Shown here: positions 42,301-55,083 of the stretch, one piece after another
Numbering within the stretch: the first letter of the stretch is position 1
How the letters are laid out: each line of letters starts with the position of its first letter
Origin: Neelides folsomi
Lineage: Eukaryota > Arthropoda > Collembola > Neelipleona > Neelidae
Direction of reading: 5' to 3'
Assembly: GCA_034687125.1 (NCBI GenBank)
Contig: JAQGBZ010000225.1
Location: 39,099 to 103,098 of the forward strand
Length of the DNA: 64,000 bases
Notes under the pieces: generated by a model
Databases searched by the model: none
Told to the model about the DNA's origin: nothing
What the model saw: only the letters and a program-made list of their open reading frames with translations
Position numbers and translations under genes: made by a program

Positions 42301-42825
42301 GCTTTGCAGGTATTGCCAGTTAATCCTGCAGCTCGTCGAAGCTTCGTGACTTCTGGAGGTCTTAGGAAATTACAAGAGCTCGTCACGAATGGTGATGCTC
42401 CTGAAGGGTCCGTGTTGTGGGACCACATCACCCTCATCAATCAATGCTTCCCTGATGATGTTGTCAAGTGAGTGAGGTTTAATTCCCTCCTTCGCCACCC
42501 AAGACCCCTCTTGAATCTCCCGCTTTTTGACAGGTATTTCACGCCAGATTACCCGCAAACACTCCTTGAGCGGGTAGAGCAGTTTCAGCCGGTGGTGAGC
42601 ATGGCCATCGACCCCTCCATGTGGACCGATCGACTCTTCTCTGACACGCTAATCCCACAAGAGGTGAAGGATGAGATTCAAGAGCTCAAGAAAGCCCTGG
42701 TGCAGGGCAATGCAGACGCAGAATCTGTTAAAGGTGAAGATCGAGGAAATTCAAAGCAGAAAGTCCCGTTGCCATCGGGGTACAGAGAGAAAGGAAAGCC
42801 GAAGGCCAACATTAGGAAAAAGTGA
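30349..42825 (+). CDS. SPAG6: SPAG6/PF16, axonemal central-pair armadillo protein
   Basis: SPAG6 is an armadillo-repeat protein of the central-pair apparatus of motile cilia and sperm flagella. Ten exons (30349-30370, 30528-30793, 31203-31413, 31556-31734, 32394-32567, 32625-32777, 33152-33298, 33549-33707, 42310-42467, 42534-42825) give 586 aa. Exon 1 codes for only seven residues (MNQKVSI). Exon 2 starts at the TAG upstream of a second possible AG, restoring IFQQYQNARGLF. Repeated armadillo units follow (for example ESAAWVLGYIARHDANLA and ASALSDIAKHGPE), then the family C-terminus KVLP...RRSFVTSGGLRKLQE and YFTPDYPQTLLERV. A Lys/Gly-rich tail of about 65 residues extends past the usual vertebrate end. 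Intron 8 is about 8.6 kb, far longer than any other in the window, and holds an antisense ORF, a tandem repeat and an inverted repeat. Confidence 0.95.
34635..36045 (-). CDS. Unknown two-exon gene antisense within SPAG6 intron 8
   Basis: I do not recognise this protein. The first exon runs from the ATG at 36045 to 35053 and ends KKDQ. A 73-nt intron with a GC donor (CAG|GCAAAT) and a CAG acceptor then leads in phase to 34979-34635, which starts MDIMEALSAHLEKENFF. Together they code for 445 aa. The protein is hydrophilic, Ser/Pro/Arg-rich and probably largely disordered, with no signal peptide or membrane span. The open frame of exon 1 continues upstream of the ATG for 30 nt without a stop, so a further 5' exon is possible. 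The unusually long open frame and relatively GC-rich composition against the AT-rich intron suggest it is real, but the GC donor and lack of homology leave doubt. Confidence 0.45.
36067..36074. promoter_or_regulatory. CRE-like palindrome TGACGTCA
   Basis: A perfect CREB/ATF octamer lies 22 nt upstream of the ATG of the antisense ORF. Pyrimidine-rich CT repeats follow at about 36119-36134. The site is seen; regulatory use is inferred and could serve either strand. Confidence 0.35.
38372..38674 (+). other. Non-coding-looking ORF inside SPAG6 intron 8
   Basis: A 100-codon open frame in the large intron. It has no motif, no flanking splice signals that make sense and no family resemblance. The rest of the intron (36.1-42.3 kb) is AT-rich and shows no other gene. 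Confidence 0.15.
39573..39780. repeat. Degenerate tandem repeat, about three units of 70 bp
   Basis: Three diverged copies of an AT-rich unit follow one another. Each contains a GCAATATATT / GCAAAATATT start, a CATATTTC stretch, GTACCATACATT or GTATCTTACATT, and a CTTATATTTATTGA-like end. It lies in SPAG6 intron 8. Confidence 0.55.
41011..41175. repeat. Long inverted repeat capable of forming a hairpin
   Basis: The left arm 41011-41055 and right arm 41134-41175 are reverse complements over about 40 nt with one mismatch and a 4-nt bulge. The shared core includes GAGAAGATTATTGAGAATTG. The spacer is 78 nt. Weaker similarity continues outside the arms. It could be a small foldback transposon or an unusually long small-RNA precursor. 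It is intronic in SPAG6. Confidence 0.8.
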
Positions 42826-43429
42826 AACAAATGAATCTAACTTATAAAAGACATCGTCTTTATGAAGGCAATCAAATTAAGTACAAAATGTAATGAGTTA
42901 TTAAATCAGAATTATTAGATTAATGTGTTGTAATGATTAATTATTGAATGATATTCCAAATTGATTGTATGCGTAATGTCGTGAATGAAATGAATATAAA
43001 ATAAAAAATGTCAATCATTAATGGTAATACTAAACGGGATTGTATAGCTTTATTTTTTACAATCTATCACATTACGCGTGATTTTCACGGTACATCTTTT
43101 AGGTATGCTTTTTGGAATAAATGTTTAAGGCACAGTGGCATCAGATGTAAAACTTTCCTAGCTATCAAGGAACATTAATATTTAATAAGAGTCAATTTAA
43201 CAGTAGTTTTAATCAACTTGCAAACTCTCACATTTCATGCATAAAAACAACAATAAAAATCTTTGGCACTATAAATAAACCTAATATGTAAACAACAATC
43301 ATGCTTGACGTTTTAATAGTAGTAAATGAACTTATAAAATACTTGTAATGATACGGGAGTGTAATGTATTTTTGATTCTTTGATATGAATGATTGTATTC
43401 GGTTAATGGACATTTAATGAAGTTGAAGG
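42826..43429. other. Convergent 3' regions of SPAG6 and the RhoGAP gene
   Basis: About 600 nt of AT-rich DNA between facing stop codons. No gene is recognised. Confidence 0.4.
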
Positions 43430-46400
43430 TCACTTAAAGATTGCATCGTGTTCGAGTAGCAGTGCCTCGACGACCAAATTCTGCTGCATCAAATCTAAAG
43501 CCATGTTCGTCGATTCTTTCTCGGGCCACATGAGGGTCGGACCAAAAACGATGGCCAGGTTCGGAATTTGCATCCGATTAAAATCCGAATGCTCCGAGAC
43601 TTTTAAGAGATGTTTGAGAAGAGCCTGAAGTGTTGCTTTGTTGGCTTGAGGCAATTCCGAAATGATCTCCCGAAACTCCCGGATCTTCTGCTCCTTCTTC
43701 GGAATGTCTATAAAGGAAGTACGAAAAACTTTTCAAATGGGTTTATTAGAGCTGAAAGGGAAGCGTCCAAAGGAAAAGGAAACTATGGATTCTAATGGAA
43801 AGGGGAAATTGTAATGGGGCCCTCTAATCCCCAAAGAGACTTTTTTTCTTCCTTCCTAATCAAATCGTTAAAATTTGAGATCTAATCATAGGCCGTATAA
43901 AAGGGGCTTCATAATAACATCCATCTTATTCTCCCGCTCTCAGGAGGAAAAAAACAAATCCTGGGCCAAAAGATTATAAATGAACTTGGAATAAAACCGG
44001 AATTGAGCTCACAGATCCTAAACCATAAAACCCATATCCATCTTTCATCGAGGAGTCGTGAGGAGTGTGGGGGAATTACAAGTTATTAGAACTCACTGCA
44101 GGCCTTGAGACTCCGCTCGAACAAATCACAGCTTATGAGGGGCTCCCTCATTTCGCGGAAGAAGAGTTTGAGGGCTCCAGCTAGGACATGGACGTCCTCC
44201 TCCTTCGATACAGGTTCCATATTGTTCTGATCAACTTGCAGCCGGATCTTCTGCACTTGACTCAAATTCCCACTCGCTCGGTAAATTCCATCCGTTTTCA
44301 AGTTATCACCTCGCTCAATGGTGGCGATGCACTCGGCCACGAACCTCGGAATGCTCGATTTCTCAAGCTGGCAAAGTTTCTCGAGATTACAGCCAAAAAC
44401 TGACTCATCTGCCAGAGATAAAAAAATATTTAATTACTCCGCATTTTCCGAGACATTTCTCTCTATTAGGGAAAGAGTTGGTGTTGGCGGGAGGGGTTAC
44501 CTTTATAAATCCCCTTCTTGACAAGAGATTCACGCGGCGGGCGGCGATGGAAAAACTTTTTCAGATGAGCTCGGATTGAGCTCATGTCAACGTCCGAAGG
44601 AATTTCCTCATAGCTCCCACTCGCTCCACTGATCTTATCTAAATACAGAAAAATTCATTCCCACGGATTCCAAAATCAGCTGAAACTGCTGGAAGTCATT
44701 TGGCACAATTTTTAATTGAACTCACATTTTGTCGATTTGTTCCTCCCGAGCCTTTTCTTCGTGTTGCTCTCACAAGGCATGAGGTCAAGGCGATCATCGG
44801 GACTTCCACTTCTCAAACTCAATAAGAACTCGGGCTGGAAATTGAAAAAATCCTACTCAATTATTTACAACATCCCAAAATTGGCTCTCCTGACACAAGT
44901 CAAAAAATGAGTCCATTTTCCCTCTCAATATATTCATCCCTTGAGCATGAGAGGAGAAAGGGAATCGAGATGGAAAATCGAGTTCATGGATTCATACATA
45001 ACTCTAATAAGAAGGAAAGATGAAAGATTAAAGCGGATCAAATGTGAATAGATGTACAATACCTGAGTATCAGTGTGTTCGTTGAGAGTATTGAACCACT
45101 CAGTGGCAACCTCGATGTCTTCGGCCTGAAAGAGGATCTGGAAGAAGCGGTTGGTCAGTTGGAAGACATTTTTCCGCCTCGACTTATCTCCATCAAATGT
45201 CCATTCGAGTGTTGAGCCTCTGAGCTCAATTTCAATTTCGCTCTTTCCACAATTCCTCATCTTTTGATCCTTAAAGAGGGAGAGATGGGAATCGGAGAGG
45301 ACGGAGATGACCGGGGCCCAATTTTTTCTCAGCTTCTTCCCATTCTCCATGATTTTGGTCCGATTGAGAGGGCCTTCTTTGAGAATATTCAATTCATCTC
45401 TATTGATCCAAATTGAGCGGGACCGAGGCAATGATGAGCTCTTGTCCCCAGGAATCCTTCGACTGAAATCAATTCCTTTCCTCAGTAACTCATTTTTTTC
45501 CATAAGAGAAATAATATAACTAGGAAATCGGAGGGCACAAGTTGGATAGCCCTTCACTTTCCCATTATCAACATACTTTTCAGCGTGGAGAAGGAGCGAG
45601 CGAGACTTTTGGTAGCGATCAGTCATATCCCCGGTTGAGTGCCTTTTCTTCACGGAGAAATGGTCAAGTGCCTCGGAAGGAGCACCGGATGATTTAGGAG
45701 GAGAATTCGCAGATGGGACCTTCGTCTGACCCTGCACACACCCAGTTCAAATGTTATTCATTCACATTTAATTCCCTTCCACATAACCCAGATCACCTTC
45801 CATTTTAATAATTCATTTTAAAAGGGGAGAAATGTAAACCACCTTATTATTCAACATCATATCCCCCTATGTAATAAAAGTAATAACAAAGCATGGCATT
45901 CACCAATTTAATATAATATAACTTTGTTATATAAAACATTTTGCAAATACATAATATGAGATAGACCAGGCGTTGCAAATTTTATTCAATTCAACATTTC
46001 TCCAACTAGGTATTAAATAATGTTGAACCAACCAGCGGTTGTCGCCCCCTTAATATGAATCATTAAAAATGGTCCATTCTCCCACTTTGAGTTGGAGAGG
46101 AAGTGTGTGGCTTTGAGGGGATTAATTGAACAATAAGATAAATGAGGGGGTAACCTGCTGGCAGTCATTTGGAACTTCTTCCACTTCAGGTTGAGCGCCA
46201 GGAAGAAACCACGATGACTTTGACGAGTTTTCCTCGTAAAAATATATTTTCCCTTGAGGATCTTGAGATGTGAACCACTGCAAACGGAAGAGGATTAGAA
46301 TCTCTCAGAGGAAACATTACTTTCTTTTCTTGTATGCCTCCTGCATCGATTCACAATTAGACGCTATCGGGGGATAGATACATTATATCGAAGATATATT

Positions 46401-49400
46401 ATAGGGAGTAAGAGTTGGGCTAGAAAAGGAGATCACAGTGTAACAATATCCAATTTTTATATCTCAATACTCCAAAAAGGGTGTATATAACCTAACCTTC
46501 TCCTTGATCCCGTTCCTGTAACTTAAATCACAATCTGTCCAATGAACAAAGTTTTCCCAAGTGATTGGATCGAAAACGCGACTATTAATCGTTTGCTTCC
46601 TCCCAATGCAGCTGCCTTCCTTCCGGCAATTTGCCTCGCTCTCTGAAATCGTCCGCCGAAGGAATGTCGTGTTGGCCCCCTTCGAAGGGCCCTCCACTTC
46701 AACCACCAAACTCTCGTCAAATGAGGAATTGGACAAGATTTCTCTCAACATCTTCTGGGCTTCAGGGGAAATGTTATTCATGAGCTCCTCACTAGAAGTT
46801 GCCATTTCTGAAACTAAACCCACCCTTTGAACCCAATCAATTCGGCTGTTTGAATTCAATTGGGCTCAATTGAGTCGATTGAGAACTTCCTCTTTATACA
46901 TTATTTTCCTCGTTCCCCGTGTCCTCCCTCCCCCTCTACACTTCTTTTGGGAAAAATAGATATTAAGCCTTTTAAGACTCTCTTAAAGGAACCTTTCTTA
47001 TATCGCAAACTCCTCTTAATAAACATACCTGACAAGGGGCCAAGGTTTTGACCAAATTTGCCACTCCGGGAAGTTCTTGCAAATCTGCATCGGAAATTGA
47101 TTTTCGTAGTGTGACAATGGCAATGGTGGCCCTATTCCCTTTGTAACCTTCTCTCAAATCTGCCATTGTGCCCCGATATGCAAATATGAACTGGAAGCGA
47201 TGGAGGAAACTTCTCTGCTTTTTAAAACTCTCCTAATAAATACTTCCTTCACTTCTCAACCACAGGGAAAATGTGTCCTCTGTATATCCCAAGAATATTA
47301 TGGTGGTACGACACTGACTGAACGAATACTTCACTTGTCATTCAATTTATTGAGCTGCTAAACGCCCCACTCAAACTCATTTTATTCTTGGAATTCGGCC
47401 AGTAAGTTGGAGAATATGAATATATGAAAATGTTAATAAAAAGGAACTTTATCCTTTTCCTCAAATGGCCTTCCATTCAATGAACGTCTGGTTAAAGGAG
47501 TTTATATTCTAATTATTCTCCCATTTAAGACTCTCAAATATCCCTTCCTTTTTGCTCTACTCGATATCTTTTATAAACTTTCTGGAGATAAATTTATATT
47601 TGTGTTTATTAAAATAGATCGCTACCAATATTAGCTTCAATATAACCACATATTATTTTCAATTATCTAAATTAACATAAATGTACTGACATTGAGTATA
47701 AAAATGTAATCAACATTCTAGCCTCTTGCCCTGACAAAATATTTAATTTCCTATTTGTGGGCATTACGCATACGCTCACAAATAATGCTATTTATGTATG
47801 TATATGGTATAAAAGAATAAAAAGAAAGTAATCTTGAAAAATATAAATACGCGATAGTAAATAAATAAATAAAAATGTTTGAATAAAAATAGATAATAAA
47901 GTGGCTTAATGAACCTATTGGGAAACTGAACAGCACATAACTTATGGGTTCACTTATTCTTCCTCCTTCCCAAATTCAAATAAAGGAATCCAATAAAGAA
48001 AAGATATATAAAGTTCAATGGTTTGGAAAAAAAATTTACTAAAAGAAAGACCAGGGAAGATTGAGTCTACCTCTGAAGTTGTGTATATAAACAGATAGGT
48101 AGTAACTTACCCTGGCTCCAGTAACGTTGACGTAGCAAATTTGTCCCGTCACCTCATCAAAGGTCTCAATCCATCCTTCAGGAATGTGGAATGTGGTTGG
48201 GGTCCCTCCAGGACCCGGATCCGGTTTAGTACCAGTCGCAATTCCAATTGATCCCCTTGAATCACATTTTCCTAAGATCGGCCCTTCGTCTCCTGTCAGA
48301 CTATTGTCAAGGCTCTCATAGGAGTCTCCAATAAAGGACCGAGAAGAAGAGTTCCGTGGAGGTTTCCAACTCGTCTGCCCCGTTGCATCATTGTAGTAGT
48401 AGAACCTCTTGAGCTTTTCGTCACGGAATTCGGCCCAATTATTGGACAAGGTCCTTAAAGGTTTTTGAGATTTCGACGGGGCGAGCGGGAAAATGGGGCT
48501 TTTATTATCACTTTTCATTTGATTCGATGGTGGAGTCTCGTTGCAACTGCTGCTGCTGCTCGCTGCCGCCAGCCTCCTCGGCGGACTCTCCTGTAGAAAC
48601 ACCAAACAATTCCCATGTGAATCTCTCACTTCATTCTCCCTTCTTCATGAACCTCAATTGTTTCGACTCTCGATACAAAACGATTCTCATCTGATTGAAC
48701 ACATCCTGCCAATACGTCTCCTTAACGGGCCCATTCCACTCAGGGTTTAAACACACACATGATAATGGTAACTATTTAGGAGAAGAGTGAGAGAGAGTTT
48801 GGAATTGCACAAGGCTCCAATTACTCCAAGAGAATTCCATTCCACGTACGAGACCCGTGGTCCTCATCTAATCGAATATCCTTCTCAAATTTAATTCGAT
48901 GCGTGTTCGATGCTCCCAAAACACCAGCCGGATTGCATGGCATGGAATAATCGCTAATCTCGGCCCTCGGAGAAGTCAAGAGAGGACTCGGGAACAACAC
49001 ACCTGGCTCTATCAACCTAAACGGAAGATATCCCCTTATTTCCCCATTATGTTCAGATGAGAATAGGAAAGGCCATTAAGCCAGTTTCGAGTCATTTCAT
49101 TTTGGCAAGTCTTCCTTTTAGAAATCACCTCACTCACTTCTCTGCTACTCCCACCCAAAGCACTACCATCAGACCAACAGACACCTTTTATCCGTCTCTT
49201 TCCAACCATTTCATTTCCATAGCTTGGAAAGGGACTCAGAATGGAGCTCCTACTCAAATGAATGCGAATGTAGAACAATAAAAGGCCAGTAAAAGTATGT
49301 GAACGACCTGATTTGTTAAGCAGGTCATAACATTTTATCGACTTTAAATCTCGACTCGAGAGCTTTTTATGACTCTTCCTCTCCAAGTAGCCGCCGAGGG

Positions 49401-51331
49401 AGGAAATGTTATATTGGGAGAAAAACAACGGAAACGTCTGTTCTCTCTCTCACAAATTCACCCAAATCATCGATGGTTTGTACGTAATAGATGATCAATT
49501 AGAGTTGAAGGCTTCGAGATTCAAGGCTCGATTTTGGCCCAATTCTCCTTTCATCTCTGAAGATGGGAAGAGGATATCGATTGATAACTGGAACCCAAGT
49601 GTATTTTTAGGCAAATACTTTCCTTTAATAAAATTAACTTGATTGTTCAAATTTTACGCAATGATAATTTTGCCTAATTGGAGCTCTCTATTAAGCAATC
49701 TCATTTTCCAAAATGCCAGAAATGGGCCCTGATGGGTTGGACCCGGTGAAAACTTGAGTCTCATCTTTCCACTAAATTGGCTCGCTTTGAACGACTTCAA
49801 ACTTTTTCCTCTTTTAAGTTGAGTGGCGGAATTTTAGAAATATGAGCTTCGTCATAGGAGCGATAAAAATCCCAACGTGTGAAAAACTCTTGACTATATT
49901 ACCATTTCCAGCCGCTGGTTTCTTTTGTTCTCCAAACTATGTCTACTTCTATTCCCTATACATACCTAACATACCAGAGCTCATCCTTGGTATATTGTGT
50001 CTGGGAATACATAAATACAGATACAACGGCAAACTTTCTTTTGTACAAGATACAAAATCATCTTGTACTTATATAAAAGATATAAATACAAGGTTGATGA
50101 AACAGACACGTGGAAGAGGAACAAGAGCATGAAAAACAATCTTTTCCTTTCTCAAAATGGCCAAAATCAAAAGAAAATTGTAATTTTCTATCTCTTCCAC
50201 ATTCTCCCTTTATCTCTTCCTACCCACGTTTCCGCCCATTTCTATCTCATCTGGATTAAGCTGTAGCTAGTGTAGATCTCTACCAATGTGTTGAATGTAA
50301 GAATAAGACAAGGGACTGTGAAGGTATAAATGCTCGCACGGTGGATTTTCTCTCTACTAATAATTTGAAAACTTTTGCTCGCAAATTAGAGGCCCTCTTG
50401 ACAAAAGGAAACGTCAAGATAAGTAATGAGCAGGAAATAAGAAGAGGTCTCGACAAAAGTCCTCATTTCAATAAAACCGGAGACCTGGAAGGAACCAAAT
50501 GGACATGCCCTGAATGAAAATCAAAGAATGAATAGTTAACTTGAGGGCCAGCAAAACTCAAACTCACTTCATTATTTAATTAAGTCTTGTAAGACTACTC
50601 TGATAATGGGATAGAAAATGAGGTAGAAAACGAACCTTGTTTTCAAGAATGTCTTCGGTCGAAGTCCCCGAATCGGTATCTCCCTTGTACCTGGATTTCG
50701 GTACAGGAGGGACGATGGACGGAAGAGCACCGAGGGACTCGGTGGACACCGGCGAGTCATCGTCCAAACCCCCATTGAACCCGGGGTTGGAAAAAGAGAT
50801 GGGTGGGGCACTTCGTGGTAATGGAACTGGTTTATTATGACTCTTCTCCGTCAAGTCAATCACAGACGTAGTGATGCCCGGAAATACAATTTGCTTAGAT
50901 AGTTCTTCTAAGCTTGCGGACCAATTTTTTAATTTAGCTGCTTTCTTAGTTCGGGCTGAATCTGTTCGCTTGATAGTTATTGACTTTGGAGAGGAGGACG
51001 TTGAGCTGAGCATTTGTTTCCCTTCTTCTGTTTTAGGAGAAGGAATGGAGATGGGATGGCTGCTGATGCTACCAGTCATTATTTTCGTCGTTGTACCTGA
51101 TGGCTCCTCTTTTTTTATTTTCCCCTTCTGTAGTTCAGTCTTGATCACTTCGACATATTGAGCTGGGACGAAGAATGCCTTGTTGACTCCGGGACGGGAA
51201 ACCTTCCACCAATGTTGGTTCGTTTTTTGAAGGAGATTCAACTTTTCCCCTTGCTTGATCTCCACATCCTTCCCGCGATAGTCGTAATTGTAGTCGTAGA
51301 GAACAAAAACATCTGACTGCTCCGTATCCAT
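43430..51331 (-). CDS. SH3-WW-PH-RhoGAP protein of the ARHGAP12/15/27 group
   Basis: This is a Rho-family GTPase-activating protein, expected to inactivate Rac/Cdc42 at membranes. Eight minus-strand exons (50636-51331, 48111-48590, 46155-46277, 45063-45731, 44726-44834, 44501-44638, 44097-44408, 43430-43707) join in phase to 934 aa. An SH3 domain at about 6-65 includes YDYNYDYRGKDVEIKQGEKL. WW1 holds RFYYYNDATGQTSWKPP. WW2 begins GWIETFDEVTGQICYVN. WW3 is WFTSQDPQGKIYFYEE...SWFLPG. The PH domain lies at about 549-654. The RhoGAP domain runs from about 740 to the end, with arginine finger DGIYRASG (R782) and NLAIVFGPTLMWPEKES. Domain order matches the ARHGAP12/27 type; the exact orthologue is not assigned. 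WW2 gets its second Trp only from the first residue of exon 3. Exon 4 contains a stretch (about 494-520) with no counterpart I recognise, possibly an unspliced segment. Confidence 0.9.
46497..46805 (-). CDS. Candidate alternative first exon of the RhoGAP gene
   Basis: This open stretch inside the intron between the WW2 and WW3 exons starts MATSSEELMNNISPEAQKML and ends NGIKEK at a GT donor in phase 0. That is exactly the phase needed to join the WW3 exon (46277). Its Met would make a shorter protein lacking SH3, WW1 and WW2. There is no in-phase acceptor at its 5' end for the upstream exons, which favours an alternative promoter over a cassette exon. The 103 residues match no domain I know. 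Confidence 0.5.
47029..47166 (-). CDS. Second candidate alternative 5' exon, 46 codons
   Basis: It opens MADLREGYKGNRATIAIVTL, continues without a stop and ends LAPCQ at a good GT donor (CAG|GTATGT) in phase 0. It could splice to the WW3 exon directly, or to an internal CAG acceptor within the neighbouring candidate exon (before KMLRE). It could also be the start of an unrelated nested gene. I do not recognise the sequence. Confidence 0.35.
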
Positions 51332-53396
51332 TTCTAATGTAATTCATCTCATCTGGAATTAAAAAGAAATATTTGTTAAATCATTTTTGTAAAAATAATG
51401 TAATCTCAAAATATCTCGCCTTTATTACATAATATTTTATAGCCGGTAATTGTCGTGATAAGAAATTCGGCTGAAACTTTCGAATATTATTTCAGTTCTT
51501 ATTTGTATTATATGACAGATACGAGAGAAGTGAAAAGAAGAGCAACATTGTAGTGTGACTTGACATTGCAAAAAGAGCTAAAGCATGGATAATGAATTTA
51601 GGAATTTACAATGACGAGACTTGACGCTTATCATTTATCATATCGCATCATTATCAGTTCCTCTAATAAAATTCAGAATTTCATCATAAATACTATTACT
51701 AGGTATAGTATGTATATAATGACTAAACCCAGTGCCAATATGGAATTTCATTGTTAAATTAATTATAAAAATATAAACAAGCAAATATTGCTTAATTGTT
51801 GGTTTACTACATATTAGGCTTACTCTAAATTAAAGTAAATAAGGTGCCTACCTAAATTGTATATAGTATTTACATTTTCATACCTTTAAGCGATTAATAC
51901 ACTCGATTATAATATCTGTACAATTCAATTGATGCGATGATTTGTTCTTTGTTGAACAGTTTAATATTTTAACAACAATAATATTTTCAAATATTAACGA
52001 TATTAGGTAACTATATAAGGTATATTAAGTATTTTATCGGGATTGTGATGCAGTGATAAAAACAATAATAAATAATCTGTACTATTATGAACGAGCAAAT
52101 GAGAATTAATTAAATAATGAACGAGTGATGGGTAAAATTTTAAGCTTATAGGCATACATTTTTGTAGTAAGCAGTTAGTAGTTTTATAAGGATGAGTCAG
52201 ATTAGTTTCAGAAATAATGACAATAGATTGCAAATAGTTTTATAATATACTTTAAACTGTTTGCCGTATAAGTACTAAATGTCCATAAACATAAAAATAT
52301 TAAGGAAATCCTATTCTAAATCGTTCAATGCGCTGTAACAAAAACTATCCCTAATTGCTAAAACAATTATAGTTAGATAGACGCATCGATGCGTTTAAAC
52401 TCCATAATTTCACACGTGTGTAAAATTGGCAAATGCTGAACTCTGCATTGTAAATCGGACCTTGCTACATACATTTAATGTAAATGGTTTGTAATATGTA
52501 ATGGCATGGCGTTTAGGCTAAAAGCTACAGATGAGCCGAACCGACCAACCCACTTTTATGTTCCCTTCGCCAATTCTTATTATTCCTAATGCTAAAATGA
52601 ATGACATTCCAATGTATGTAGATGGAAGCTAATGTCTTATGTAAATATTTTTGTAAATAGCAAAAGTAAGAATTTTAATAGTAATCCATAATCGTATAAA
52701 AAGTAAAAGTATAAAAAGTAAAGAAACATCAATTACATTTTTATGAAATATCTAAATACGTAACTTTCTAAAAATTGAAATATGAGCATTTAATTAATGT
52801 AAAGAAAGACATAATCGAATATCGGAATGTATTATAATAAAATCGTTAATTGTTGAACTATTATCATTGCCCTTCACTCTTAATTTGAGTTTAAACAGAA
52901 CTCACATTTTATAATGATACAATATAAATTTATTTTAATTTAAGAAATGGCAAATGATATCAAATCGATTGTTATTATTCATTATAATAATTAATTTTAT
53001 TGTTGAAAATAGATGGTTTAAATTATTATTTATTAAGAGTAAATAGATATTCCTCTCATCTTCAAACAAAAGAAAGATTATAAATAGCAATTATAAGCAA
53101 ATACAGTAGTGATTATTTAAATAGGCTATTACATCAACTTAAAATATTACAACATTCTAACATAATGCATATAAGGTCGAATAGTTAAACACCCCTTTTT
53201 ATTACAAAATATTCGAAATGGTAATTTAATGATGTCATTTTTGCAGTTATTTCATATAAATTAAAATTCTATTTGGGAGATATCGAAGATGATAATTTTG
53301 CGTCTAATGTAGCTGTAGTTAGCACTAGCTTCACTTTTAAAAAAAATAAATCGTTTATCGCCAATTTATTGTTAATTAGACGTTTTGTCGACCACA
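51332..53396. other. AT-rich upstream region of the RhoGAP gene
   Basis: About 2 kb of AT-rich DNA with no ORF, RNA or repeat structure I can support. Confidence 0.45.
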
Positions 53397-55083
53397 TTAC
53401 ATATTCCAACACTTTGACGTTTGATGCAGTAAAGTTGGGTCGGTAAAATTTATTTGACAAGCATTTCCTTCCTTGATCAAGATTCGGAATGAAAATATGC
53501 ACGGAGGAAAAATAAATCTTTCGAGAATGAAAGTTTTACTGACAGGAACTTGGAAGTTCATGAGAGGACAATTTAAAAGAATATTTTTGACTCTAACCTT
53601 TGGGAGGATGATCTGAATTCCGACATTCTTTTCCCAGTTCACCACGAACCGAGATGTGATTGTCAACCACGACACTTCACTCAATGAGAGAGCTGCCAAT
53701 TGAGATCTTGGGCGAGAGCTGCCAGGGCGGAGAGTTAAAAAACGGCCCACCTTTATCACCAATACCTTGTGCGGACAGGTAAGGAAAATACCTTCAAATT
53801 GGGAAATCAACGCATTTTGAAAGGTAGGAGACGGACTGAGATTTATGATGGAAGCCGTCTGATGAAGGTAAATAGATGAATGAAAATGTTACGTACAATC
53901 AAATACAATAATAAGATCTTATTAAAGGTTGCAAAACCTCGTACACTCCCAATGTGGCTATTCTGGGAGAAGGAAATTTCACACAGAGCAGAGTTGCCGC
54001 TCAGTTCAAACCTTCCAATCAACCCGTCGGTCCAACCGCTAGGATTCGCTCAACTCTTCAGGCAACTTTGTATCTTTTTCCTCCCATCTTCCTCTTCAGA
54101 TCTTCAAACGCATCTCTCTCAGATCTCGAGATCTCCAAATTCTCATTCTCAACGCTGAAGCTGATATCTCCGAAGCTTATTCTTTTTTCTGGAGTTGAAT
54201 GAATGCTCATCGTTGACGGAATTCTCCAAATGGAGTCTCATCTCATCTCCAAAGGAAAAATCCTAATTTTCTAAATTCCAAAATTCCAACCTCTGGGAGG
54301 ATTTGGAGTCTTTGACGGGAAATGGCAATTGATAAGAGTTGGAGATTGGACTTTGTTCGATTCTCAAGTTCGACCAATGCGAGTCTCCTCCATTCATCAA
54401 AGCTTCCTCCCGCACTTTTCCAACTTTTAAAGAGAGATTTACATTAGGGACTGGAGGAATCTCCGAGGATATTTTTAGGGTCCATAAATAGGGAAAGTTG
54501 AGGAGAAGGTCAGACCGCAGTAGCTCAGTCAACGTCAGGCTCCGAAATGGGAAGGAAGTGGGAATTTTATGATATACCTGGCTTTCTCTCCAGGGGCGGC
54601 CGAGTCGGAGTCGGAAGGAGGATTCAGGATTGAGATGACGAACATTTCAAACTTAAGACTTCCCTCCATAGGACATAGGGAGTATCTTACCAGACGGCCC
54701 TCCAGAGTCCTAGAGGATCTATCATTCTTAGCGAAAAGTTGTTATTTGACATTGGGCTCTTTGGGAAGCCCTGATTCTCCACCACGTTTAAGATGGGAAT
54801 GGAAGAGGACGTGAGGCACATATCCAGGGAGAGAGAAGTGATTGAGGTCTGCTTTCAACCAGCAGAGAAAGCCCTCTCACTCTTGATCATTACAAATGTA
54901 TGTATGGTTTCAAAGAGTCCGAGTGACGGGATGCAAGGAAAATGTGCTCCTTTAACAACCACTAACGTCAAACCCGAAAGACGTAACGAGGGGGAAAAGC
55001 TGAGAAAAATCTTCACTATTTGCGGAATCAAGTGAGAAAGGGAAGGAGAAAGCTCCCTCAGAACATCATTCATATCCCATGAT

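Noticed and set aside
46972-47166. Joining the 47029-47166 exon to the start of the MATSS exon as one nested gene
   Set aside because: The reading phases do not match at the available 5' acceptors of that exon; only an internal acceptor would work, so they are listed as separate candidates.
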